Origin: Phoronis australis
Taxonomy: Eukaryota; Phoronida; Phoronidae
NCBI GenBank assembly: GCA_002633005.1
Contig: NMRA01000379.1
Coordinates: 186,001 to 250,000, forward strand
DNA length: 64,000 nt
Direction: 5' to 3'
Of this stretch, positions 12,045-22,085 are shown one piece after another. Position numbers and translations under genes: made by a program. The notes beneath the pieces are model-generated. The model had not been told where the DNA came from, searched no databases, and worked only from the letters and a program-made list of their open reading frames with translations. Within the stretch, counting starts at the first letter, position 1. Each line of letters starts with the position of its first letter.

Positions 12045-12212
12045 GGTGAATATGGAGATCTACTCAGCACTGGTACGATATTGCGGTCCCCAGTTTTAAG
12101 AACCAGTTTCGTCCACTGAATAACAGGTCCGGTGCTCAATGGTTTTCTGGTTCTCTACATCAGAACTGCTACACCCCACCAGTGCTAATTTACTCCATAT
12201 CCACAATAATGT
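12045..12212. repeat. Imperfect inverted repeat
   Basis: GAATATGGAGATCTACTCAG with GCACTGG on the left is mirrored by CCAGTGC and TTTACTCCATATCC on the right, with about 110 bp between the arms. This may be a small inverted-repeat element or a foldback relic. Confidence 0.45.
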
Positions 12213-12268
12213 TTGAGAGGAGACATATGTAGGCAAGTTTGAGGAATGACCTAACAGGCTGCCCCAAT

Positions 12269-12655
12269 AGGCCCTTTCATACTGACTTAACTAATGTCTG
12301 AGTGGAACGTCAACATAAACTGCTAAGTTAACTGAACCATTCATACCAGCTTCCGGTAGTTGACGGACATCAAAGAAAACTGTAGGTGACGCTGTTGTCA
12401 TCGAAATAATCGGAAGGTACCTCTGATGCATCGCGTGTACGATAACATTTTTTAATGTGACAATTTGGGAACATTTACATGTGCTAATTGACATAAAACT
12501 TGTGTCTAATTTGATTGGTGTTTATTTGAGGAAAATATAAGCAACTATCGGTGATGACACTGCCCTTTAATTGTTGACAATAATAGTGGCCCCTGGTGAT
12601 AACTTGGATGGGACTGAATTTAACCGTTCATACTGCACCGCAGTGTCAACGCTCT
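12269..12655. mobile_element. Harbinger-like MITE relic, related to 24592-25096
   Basis: The left end AGGCCCTTTCATACTGACTT matches the reverse complement of the right end of the element at 24592-25096. Internal text (AACTGAACCATTCATACC, and TTCATACTGCACCGCAG near 12630) also corresponds. The distal terminus is eroded, so the right boundary is approximate. Confidence 0.55.
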
Positions 12656-12770
12656 GCTGTTAAATTCACCTGTATCCTGCACATATTAAAATATGTGCAT
12701 ATATACCATTATTTCTTTGTGGTTTTGTCCACATGGTAACATATCATACAGGACAATGCAATGTTGGAGG

Positions 12771-12912
12771 TAATTATTGCATGAACAACTATACTTGTTG
12801 AACCTAAACTGTTAAAGGTAATTATTGCATGAACAACTATACTTGTTGAACCTAAACTGCTAAAGGTAATTATTGCATGAACAACTATACTTGTTGAACC
12901 TAAACTGTTAAC
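12771..12912. repeat. Tandem repeat, 48 bp x 3
   Basis: The unit starts TAATTATTGCATGAACAACT and contains ACTTGTTGAACC. It occurs at 12771, 12819 and 12867 with almost no divergence. The repetitive minus-strand frame here (GSTSIVVHAIIT three times) is its translation. Confidence 0.85.
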
Positions 12913-13024
12913 TGGAACATGTTGAGCAGACAATGGCATGCAACAGCTGACCAACCCAACATTACACCAGCCACTCACAGATAACACTGTTATCATCAAC
13001 TGACTCAACTTTCTAATTTTAAAG

Positions 13025-14617
13025 CAGACAAGGGCATGTCAGGTAGTCAGGTAATACAACTAATCAAAACAAGAACAATAAGCATAGTGTTTCAGTTTCA
13101 ATACATGAGTGAACACTGAACAGCAAATCTTTTTTATGAGGAAAGGTAGTCCTTAACAACATGTTGCAGATCTAAGATGCATAATAAAGTCACGAAAACA
13201 CAAGTCTTCACAAGACTTCACCATGTATTACAAGTAAAGTACCTGATCACACTTGTTTTTCTTGCAAGTGCCTTGTTTCTACAAAACACAGTCTTGGTCA
13301 ACCACAATAGATTGAAATCACATCCTGAACTTCCCGAGCACAAGAACAAGAGGTTTGATTTGAACGTTGTATTTCAGTTGTAAGTGAATTTTATACCACA
13401 AGGCGTAATTTCACTTCAGACAGCATATTATTTTCAGGGCACATGACAACATTCTTTAGCATGTGTTGCAAGGAAATACTTTAGAAACACAATACAGACA
13501 AAAATCAAGATGAAGGCATTCTTACCAAGAGTCAAAAATCCGTGACCTCAGATGACAGAAGACTCACCAGCTAACAGAGTCAAGGGTGAAATCAAACCAT
13601 CATCTCAAAGTCAATACAAATCTGGCACAAGACCAATGTATCCAGAAGCAAGAAGTATGCTGGACTGACCATGAATTATTTATGACGATGACCTAATCAA
13701 TCTCATTGGTCATTCATTCATTCATTCATTCATTCATTCATTCATCTCTTGCAATGACACTGTTCTGATGATGTACATGAATAATCGCACATGCAGCTCC
13801 CTGTTGTAAACATCACTATCNCAGACAAGGGCATGTCAGGTAGTTAGGTAACACAACTAATCAAAACAAGAACACTAAGCATAGTGTTTCAGTTTCAATA
13901 CATGAGTGAACACTGAACAGCAAATCTTTTTTATGAGGAAAGGTAGTCCTTAACAACATGTTGCAGATCTAAGATGCACAATAAAGTCATGAAAACACAA
14001 GTCTTCACAAGACTTCACCATGTATTACAAGTAAAGTACCTGATCACACTTGTTTTTCTTGCAAGTGCCTTGTTTCTACAAAACACAGTCTTGGTCAACC
14101 ACAATACATTGAAATCACACCCTGAAGTTCCCGAGCACAAGAACAAGAGGTTTGATTTGAACGTTGTATTTCAGTTGTAAGTGAATTTTATACCACAAGG
14201 TGTAATTTCACTTCAAACAGCATATTATTTTCAGGGCACATGACAACATTCTTTAGCATGTGTTGCAAGGAAATACTTTAGAAACACAATACAGACAAAA
14301 ATCAAGATGAAGGCATTCTTACCAAGAGTCAAAAATCCGTGACCTCAGATGACAGAAGACTCACCAGCTAACAGAGTCAAGGGTGAAATCAAACCATCAT
14401 CTCAAAGTCAATACAAATCTGGCACAAGACCAATGTATCCAGAAGCAAGAAGTATGCTGGACTGACCATGAATTATTTATGACGATGACCTAATCAATCT
14501 CATTGGTCATTCATTCATTCATTCATTCATTCATTCATTCATCTCTTGCAATGACACTGTTCTGATGATGTACATGAATAATCGCACATGCAGCTCCCTG
14601 TTGTAAACATCACTATC
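13025..14617. repeat. Direct duplication of 796-797 bp with an N at the junction
   Basis: 13025-13820 and 13822-14617 are nearly identical, with about ten substitutions counted by eye. Both carry the same (ATTC)n tract, near 13713-13744 and 14510-14541. A single N at 13821 sits exactly between the units. This is either a very recent tandem duplication or two haplotypes placed side by side by the assembler. Each unit contains the same plus-strand 68-codon frame (13177-13383 and 13974-14180), which I do not recognise. Confidence 0.85.
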
Positions 14618-16690
14618 ACCTCATGTCACTAATTTCCCCCTTGCAGTGGATCTTTAGGTCACATGGATGAAAGGACCAACTGGTCTCTGAGAGGAGGCTT
14701 CACAACTCTAGCTAATTAACCTTTCCTTATAAAAACAGTAGTAAGAACTGAATGCAAAGTATTGACTATCTCCAACCAAATGGTCATCGTCTCATTGACT
14801 ATTCAATGCGTCTTTTTCAGAACTTGAAGGCCATTCGACTTAGTCTGTATGAGCTAATGCCACTTCCTGATAAAAGAATCACACACTTTCGAAACTTTAC
14901 CAACAGACAAAACTTGATTAACACCATTGCAGTTATTGCTAACTAGATGAGGATTCAGTACACTTGGTTATGTATGACCTCGAACAACAACTCTCCTCAG
15001 ACAGGATTGTTTTATTTAAAATTGAATTTAGCATCTAGCAGGAGTAGTAAACAGTGGTTTTGTTAGCTTACAAGACGTAAGCGTTCCTGGCACTGAGATG
15101 ACTGCAGAAGTAGGACCCTTGAAAATAACCAAATTTGGCTAACTCTAGGACATCATATGTCAAAAATGGCTAGTAAGAGTCACATGGAACTTCATATACT
15201 ATGCTTCAAACACTCACTGTTCTCCTAAACAGTGCTGTTCTTAAAGTGTTCTAGTTTTCTATGAAGGGCTATCAAAAATGGAACTTTCAAAAGTTATGAA
15301 AAAAATAAAGTTACAAAAAAGTAAAATGAAATGATAACTTAGAAGAGTTTAACTACAATATGGTCACATTATTGATACCCGTTCTTTGCTATAAATGTAC
15401 CTTTCTTGGTTCATGTGACTATGTCTTCTTATTAAAATTTAGTAAAAAAGACAGCGAAACATTATCAAAAATATGACCAAAGGGCAATTCCATTTGTGAC
15501 AGGCGTACAATCAGAGAACATTTTGATCAATTGTGAAAAACAACTTTGAAGAATGTTGCAGATTTTCATCAAGAGCCGAGCACATAACTGATGTCACCAT
15601 TACCTAATGAATGTAAACTTGTCTTCGATTGGACATAACGAATAACCAATTCAGCACGTTGATTTAAGTAAAACTACATATTCATTAAGGAAAAGTGTGT
15701 GTTGAATAAGAGCTGAAGGATGATCACTTAAGAACTAAAAGTATGTATTAATTTATCAGAACTACGCATTGATTAAGTGAAACTATGCATTGAATAAGCA
15801 CATTTCAATGCACAGAAGCCCTTTGGTGCTTCATAACCACCTGCCTCAATCAAAGCAGGACCCAGTTTACACTGTATTTTAGCTAATGTGCACTTAGCAA
15901 GTAACAACAAGTGATCCACTCATTGTCAATAGCTGGGTGCTTAAGATAGGCATGGGTCTATACATTATGCACTGACCATAGGCTTTACACACCATTAACA
16001 TTGAATAGTCTCCCCTCTCCCGCTGAAGGAAAATTGTAATTTATATAAAAAAGGTCATTTTCCTCGCATTTAGCAGCTGTTTGCATGTTTTTTTCTTGTT
16101 CAAAGGACACCAAAGAAGGAAACTAAACAAACAAAAAGTTTGTTCCATTCAGGAAATGTGCCTGGTCACCAGACTGCAAAAATCAAGACCTGTAAATCTT
16201 TTTTGTAAGATAATCTGTGTAGAGTTGCATGTTAGACAGATAATTCAAAGCATGACCTCAGAAGTCAATGTATCTAGAAAGCACTCAAAAGACAAGTGCA
16301 TTACTTCAATAAAGTTAAGGAAGATAATTCAAACATTTGAGAAAACAATCAAGTTGCATTTGAAAGGATATGAAGAAATATATCAGTGTCTATGTTTCAT
16401 TACACGGCACAGTACTGGAATTCATAATTCTACAGTGAACACACATCCTCAACAAATTCACAACTCCGGCCCATTGGCGATCGACAGGCAAAAACCTCTG
16501 TTGGAGGAGTAGGAGTGACGGCATATTTGTACTCGCACTTGGCCTCGTACAAAATGACGAACAAAAAACCCTCAGAACTCCGTGTTTGAATTTGAGGCTC
16601 GTATTTTTATGTTTTCCAATCGTTTTTCCAAGCACTTTACTCGTAAATTTGGAGTTGCCTGGAGTTCGGCTATGTGCGTCGCCAGTGGTT
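14618..16690. other. No confident gene
   Basis: Two open frames (14752-14946 and 16081-16512, plus strand) have AT-rich composition and no recognised motif. A good plus-strand acceptor (TTTCCCCCTTGCAG, ending at 14646) is followed by 23 open codons to a stop. A terminal exon is therefore conceivable but unsupported. Direct text reiteration around ACTACATATTCATTAAG (15670-15800) suggests an old repeat. Confidence 0.35.
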
Positions 16691-16699
16691 GTTAGCATC

Positions 16700-16935
16700 T
16701 CCTGCAGTGGATTATAAATGGACGCTTTGTTGAAATTGACACTTACCAGGTCCTAAGTCAATCACAGTCTTTAATACTACACTACAAAAAATTTATTCTC
16801 AGAAAGAATCATAATTTTCTCGCAGTTTTAAGAGCCAAATCCCAGCCTGGTTCACAGCCGAAGTAACAGGTGCTGCGCACGTGACTGGGTAACCTACTTC
16901 TTCCATATATGGCAAGCAGTATAAATCGCCCAATA
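16700..16935. promoter_or_regulatory. Possible bidirectional promoter
   Basis: On the plus strand a TATAAAT box lies near 16919 upstream of the candidate gene at 17138. On the minus strand ATATATGG near 16910 precedes GTCACGTGCGCAG, which contains an E-box (CACGTG), and then a strong donor (ACCTG|GTAAGT near 16745). This would suit divergent 5' exons. No transcript evidence is available. Confidence 0.25.
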
Positions 16936-17137
16936 ATCATGGAATTCTGCAAAAAGTTGAAGTATTTCAAGGCTTTTACTTTCATGCTAAGTTAGTCATT
17001 GAATAGTTATCCAACATTAGACGAAATATTTCATTTTTTTCGCGTGAAGTTTGCACTGCATTCTCCCGCATCAACATAAATATGTCATTCGACCTGGGCC
17101 GATTTTTTCCTAATTTTTTCATTCATTCAAGATAAAT

Positions 17138-17849
17138 ATGTCATTCGGCCTGGGCCGATTTTTTCATAATATTTTTTATTCATTCGTTCAAGTTGCAATG
17201 GAGCAATGCAAACAAATTAAGGAAGTTTGCCCCAAGTTTTATCTGGTTTGCATGTTCAACGACATTGATGGCATTTGTACGACAGGTCAGGCGGTGGGTA
17301 TCATGTTTTTCATAGCGTATGTTCTATTTCAAATTGGCTGCTCTGTCAAATACATGGTGAGAGTGCCGCTTTAACTTCCGTGTTAGCAATTTGGAGTACG
17401 GCAAATCCTTTGAACTTTGGCTCCGTGTACTTCAATTTTAAAGATTATGTGTCCATGAACTGGTAGTTAGCGCTGGGTGCAATATTTCTTCACACTCGCA
17501 ATGCGGGGGATTTCGTATGAGGTTACCCTGACGTCACAGAACAGGAAGGTATTCCTACAAAACCATGGCTGCCAGTATTTTCCAATAGTCATTGTGACAT
17601 TTATAGTAAAAATAGATGGCAATAGTCTGTAATGTCAAGTTATTTCTGAATACTGATCGAACTAAACCAATGGATTGTAGGTTTCAATAAAATTTATCAA
17701 CCATAAATGCTAAAATTCTTCGTTTAGCCATCGTTTTTGATTAGGTTGTCTGTCTTGGCCGTGGCTATCCCAATGACTGGCTAGATGAGTCCCTGCTACT
17801 AAGTGACAAAACTTGTACAAATTATTTCCAGACAATGATGTGCCAATAA
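17138..17849 (+). CDS. Possible small two-exon gene, unidentified product
   Basis: ATG at 17138 opens a 73-codon exon (17138-17356) ending at ATG|GTGAGA in phase 0. The next good acceptor (CATCGTTTTTGATTAG) opens 17745-17849 in phase 0 and reads 34 codons to TAA. The joined product would be 107 residues. Residues about 52-68 (GIMFFIAYVLFQIGC) form one probable membrane segment, and the second exon carries GYPNDWLDESLLLSD. A TATA box lies about 220 bp upstream. The start region is a copy of an immediately upstream 50-60 bp direct repeat (CCTGGGCCGATTTTTTC twice), so an internal ATG (MEQCKQIKEVC, 17200) is an alternative start. The antisense strand over exon 2 is also open, which weakens the case. 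Confidence 0.25.
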
Positions 17850-17984
17850 TGACATGAATGAACCTTTATTACGTAATTGTGACCTCCCTCTGTAAGGCCT
17901 ATATGTTATAGCTCTTTCAGTGATCTATCCAAACAAAAAAATCAAAAATTCCAACCAGAAACAGCGGAGCTTTGACTCCACTAA

Positions 17985-18150
17985 AAAAAGAGAAAAATGG
18001 CCACCACAAGGGGACAGCGCCATCTTGTTCCTGATGTTAACCAAAAACAATAGGCTTTGAGCCATTCACGAAAAGCATGTTGTGCGTAAATTTTGCATTG
18101 GTCTGATAAGAATTGCAATCTATAGCTTGCAAACAAACAAACAAACAAAC
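17985..18150. repeat. Dispersed repeat family C, copy 3
   Basis: Contains AAAAATGGCCACCACAAGG, CCAAAAACAATAGGCTTT, TGTTGTGCGTAAATTT and an AAACAAACAAAC tail, as at 2190-2370 and 7381-7560. Confidence 0.6.
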
Positions 18151-18346
18151 AAAAAGTATATTTTAAGACCAAGCAACATAGTTGGAGAAATTTCATTTCA
18201 CCAAGTAATAAGAATAGCAAATGAACCCATCATTCTAAGGCCAACTTTCAGATAAATAAAAAATAATACCTGCTACGAAAAATAAGACTGATTTTAACCA
18301 ACCCCCAAAAGCTTATGCTCATACTATATTGCACTATAGTACAAAC

Positions 18347-18522
18347 CTCGGTACGCATCACAGAGGCCAAGATCATTGTGATTTTCAGCAGATAAGCAGT
18401 GCGATAAAAAGGCAAAATATAGTTTGTTGCAGATGTTTCAAGCAGACCAGCTGTTGTGGCCATTACATCTGGTGGTGAATCGGTGCAACGTGAGATGCTT
18501 GAAACAGTTAGTCCTCTCAAGG
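18347..18522 (-). CDS. Probable internal coding exon, unidentified gene
   Basis: On the minus strand, an acceptor (GGTTTTAGGTTCTAG) is followed by 176 nt open in one frame to a donor GAG|GTTTGT. The frame gives 58 full codons, entering in phase 1 and leaving in phase 0. Composition looks like real protein: LRGLTVSSISRCTDSPPDV, then MATTAGLLETSATNYI and a hydrophobic stretch LPFYRTAYLLKITMILASVM. Its entry phase is compatible with the first exon at 30342-30315 (G+CC makes Ala), so they may belong to one gene, but intermediate exons could exist. I do not recognise the family. The donor is weak. Confidence 0.4.
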
Positions 18523-18619
18523 CTAGAACCTAAAACCAGGGACTAGCTGATTCCAGTCTACTCTGACTCCCAATACAGAATCAAAATGACAATATAACTC
18601 AACAATGAAGGAAGACCAT

Positions 18620-18912
18620 CCCAACAAGAGCACATAGAATGTACTCAAACCTCACCAGGACTATAGACTGTTGTGCAGTACAAGAGCACATAGAATGTAC
18701 TTAAACCTCACCAGGAATATAGACTGTTGTGCAGTACAAGAGTACATAGAATGTACTGAAACCTCACCAGGACTATAGACTGCTGTGCAGTACAAGTGTG
18801 CTCTGCACAGAGTGCACTCAAACCTTTCTTGGACTAAAGACTGTTGTGCAGTCTAAGGACACATAGAGTGCACTCAAACCTTACCAGGACTATAGACTGT
18901 TGTGCAGTACAG
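18620..18912. repeat. Tandem repeat, about 60 bp x 5
   Basis: The unit contains AGCACATAGAATGTACT, AAACCTCACCAGGACTATAG and ACTGTTGTGCAGTACAAG. It repeats from about 18625 to 18912, and the fourth unit carries the most changes. Confidence 0.75.
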
Positions 18913-19179
18913 GGTAAAATCTTACCAATTTCAGACAAAAATAATTGTCAAAATACTCTTCATTTTCCAAGGGCTTCTACTATTGCCGTGAATCATCACA
19001 ATTATTGTCTGTAGGTAGCCATGGTACACAACTTGGATATGGCAAAGCATCAGTGTGGCACTGCGCATCATTTATGAGGCAATGAGAAAATAAAATTTCA
19101 CCTACAACACACATTGTGCCCTAAATTGATGAAATTGTTACCATAGTATGCTTCTTACTAGTAGAGACATTGATGTCAC

Positions 19180-19920
19180 TTTCCCATTAAGGGAACTTCA
19201 GTTTACCGAAGCTTCACTGAAACTTGCCTACCTTTCCGACTACACAGCAATATCCAAGTTATCGATCTGGCAACAGATGACGCAGTTCATTCGTACTCTC
19301 AAACAAATATTGAGTAGTGAGTTCCACGCTAAATGAAAATTGTTCTCCTGCCATTTACGAGTGTTTATGAAAATGATCAGCGTCATTCTTCATCAGATAT
19401 GCTTTCTTTTATTCTAATGACATCTGTCTATTGAGAGCACGTCAGCTACACTAGAATAACAAAGTACAAATTTTGCAAGTTTCGCGTGATCTTATTTAGT
19501 TGCTGCGACCCCTAATATTCTAAGTTCCTGTGGAGTCGAGGTTAACAGCAGGTTAAGTCCAAATCTGCACTAGATCGTACCCTCAACAAGAGAAAATTCT
19601 CTGGATGAACACACGTTGTTGTCATATGACCTTTGTTTTGAAGTTCATCTGCATGGGTGTGAGCGAGTCCATGTGTTTCATCAGAGTTCATTTGACAGAG
19701 TAACTTTCTAGGTGCGCATTGTAACTAAAGAAATTAATTAACACAAGCAGTAAAGCAGAACGTGTTTTATTTAGCAATTGATGGTCTCATCTGCTAAAAA
19801 ACATTCAAGAATTGTCTCCGTAAGGCCAATATTCAGTGTCATGGAGTCGCCGCGTGACTGGATGCGTGACAGTCTGACAGTTCTTTAGTGTTCATTATCA
19901 GTGAGTCATTTTATCAGATA
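19180..19920. repeat. Family D copy 2 fused to a CCGTATT-element fragment
   Basis: 19180-19510 matches 8735-9035. From about 19520 the sequence matches the interior of the element at 9578-10940, for example AAGTCCAAATCTGC and ACACAAGCAGTAAAGCAGAA. The junction suggests that both are parts of one longer element or of a nested insertion. Confidence 0.55.
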
Positions 19921-20769
19921 TTAGACTTTAAAAATACCAATTATGATTAATTAAATAATTCCTCTTCAAAATAATGCATAAGTTTTTTACAGAATTAGAA
20001 ACTTTCGGAAATTGGTGCCAATATTTATTTCCTGCCGATGCTATGCTATACATGTCATGAATGGATAGTTCCTGAATATTAATGTCTAAGATGACAGGTA
20101 TGTAGCACACACTTCATGGCCACCTGCTTTTAACACCAAGTTTCTAATTAGTCTTCGATTCGCGGTTTTCACATGTACAAAGAAATTTGGAATCCTGTTG
20201 AGGGCGAAGACATGGAATCCATATGGGAGGGAAAGATTCAATCCCATCGACAAGTACGCTGTGTCAGTGTTCTCCACAATACCAATTCCAAACTCGATGC
20301 TAAGTTCTAGAGTTCAATATCAGTAGTCAACACTGTCTTTTCTCTAGTCTATAGCCTCAACATCTTCACTGGAGGTATTTATACATGTTTCAAAAATGTA
20401 CACTGAACTGGTTAGGTGTGACCTAATTTTTGACACTTTGTAGGGCCTACAGTTAGTACACATGAAAACCATTCTGCTGACAACTGTCTCACAAATAAAA
20501 AACTTGTTGTTACAAGCACGTGGCCAGGAAGCACACCCTACATACCTCTCACTTGTCACCGCAGACATCAGTCCATGAAACTACGTGTAGCATATCGGCA
20601 AGAAATAAATATTGGCACTAACTTCAGAAAGTTTCTAATGCTGTAAAAACTGTTGCATTATTTTAAGTGGGGTTGATTTATTAATCACTTGTTTAATGTA
20701 TTCATAATTGGTGTTTTTAAAGTAAAATACCTCATAAAATGCCCCACTGATAGTAGACACCTCCGCCAC

Positions 20770-21535
20770 CCAAATCTTGCGGAAAATAACTCAGACTGTC
20801 ACACATCCAGTCACCCGGCGACTCCATGACATTCGGCCTTAGGCCCTACCGACACAATTCTCGCACATTATAATAGTAGATGTGATCAGCAAGTGCTAAA
20901 TAAAGCGCGTTCTCGCGATACTGCTTGTGTTATTTCTTTAGTTACAATGCACACCTAAATCGTTACATTGTGTTTACTCCAGCAAATCAGTGCTGGTGAC
21001 ATGCACGTGTTCGCTCACTCACACACGCAGACGATCTTCAAAACAAAGGTCACTTGACTGCGACATGTGTACTCGTCAAGAGATTTTTCTCATGTTGCTG
21101 GGTACAATCTTGCACAGATTTGAACCTATCTTGTTCTTAATAGACTCCACAAGAACTTAAAATTTTAGGGACGCTATTTGGAAAACTTAAGTGAGGATTT
21201 CAGGTAATTTGTTGAGTCGAAACTACATTTTTACTCAAGCTGCTCTGTCGGCGATCACGAGGCAGCGGCGCATCGGCGAGTTTTCGCCCTGGGATTTCAA
21301 CACAATTTTCTGTAAAATGACCGTAATATAAAAACGAAGTTTGATAGCAATGCGCCACGGCTTTGTAGAAAGTCAGTCATAGGCTACAGATACACCACAT
21401 AGTGTAAATTTGAAGAATCCTAGCTTCCGATTTCACCCGTTTCAGAGACAGGGTTTCAACCGTTACTATTAGCGCCTCCCCCAAAACGAATTTTACTAAG
21501 CGCCTTGGGAGCCTTATTACGGCAAATACTGTTAA
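20770..21535 (-). mobile_element. CCGTATT-element fragment, inverted
   Basis: Read on the minus strand this matches 9578-10700: a degraded terminus near 21535, GTTGAAACCC, then TTTAGTTACAATGCAC in reverse order. With 19515-19920 it forms an interrupted inverted repeat separated by about 850 bp. Confidence 0.55.
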
Positions 21536-21539
21536 CTGC

Positions 21540-22085
21540 CTCTTAGCAAAGTGAACTGTGTTTACTGTGGGTAAAAGCAGGCTCTGATTAGATGCTGAGG
21601 GCTGAAGTACCAAGCCAGCCAAGGTTTTAAATCTGGCGCCACAATTTTTATACTTGACAAGCTTTCCCCAAACTTGACGCAGCAAAATCTAACCTCGTTA
21701 CCGCATCGAGTCAAAACAGGCCGTGGAGAACACTGTGTGTCTGTTCTAAATGACCACACCATAGTGGGACACGTTCCTCGCAAAATCAGCAAAACTTCTG
21801 CGTACTTTTTGAAGCACGGCGGAAGTTTGAAGACTATAGTCACGGCAAAACACTGACATAGCAGCGAGGCTGTTGGTCTATAAATTCCACACACGCACAA
21901 TGATTTTTTCAGAACTGCCAGATCTCGTTGATAAATTGAACACGTTACTGTAGAATTTTAGGACTGTAAGTAAGGCATTTTTCGCATATACACGTTTATG
22001 GGCTAGGCACTTATTTCAGCAAAGTCTGAAAACGTGTGGGGGTGCTATGAGGAATGGGCGCTTATTAGAGCAAATACGGTATTAC
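21540..22085. repeat. Mosaic of older repeats ending in a CCGTATT-element terminus
   Basis: 21540-21745 matches 1135-1330. 21900-22085 matches 10760-10940 and ends GGGCGCTTATTAGAGCAAAT followed by ACGGTA. The 112- and 102-codon minus-strand frames across this mosaic are not regarded as genes. Confidence 0.55.

Noticed and set aside
13177-14180. Pair of paralogous 68-residue genes
   Set aside because: The two frames are copies within the 797-bp duplication, so similarity is due to duplication of DNA and says nothing about coding.
16390-16698. Minus-strand 102-codon gene below the divergent promoter
   Set aside because: No consensus donor, family match or polyadenylation signal was found. The acceptor before it would leave an intron of only about 46 bp.
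17716-17802. Minus-strand terminal exon (THLASHWDSHGQDRQ...)
   Set aside because: It is open and has an acceptor, but it directly overlaps the plus-strand exon 17745-17849, whose phase matches an upstream exon; only one is likely real and the plus-strand reading has more support.
20086-20277. Minus-strand 63-codon frame (MENTDTAYLSMGL...)
   Set aside because: The composition looks protein-like, but it adjoins a dispersed repeat shared with 400-870 and lacks a convincing donor.
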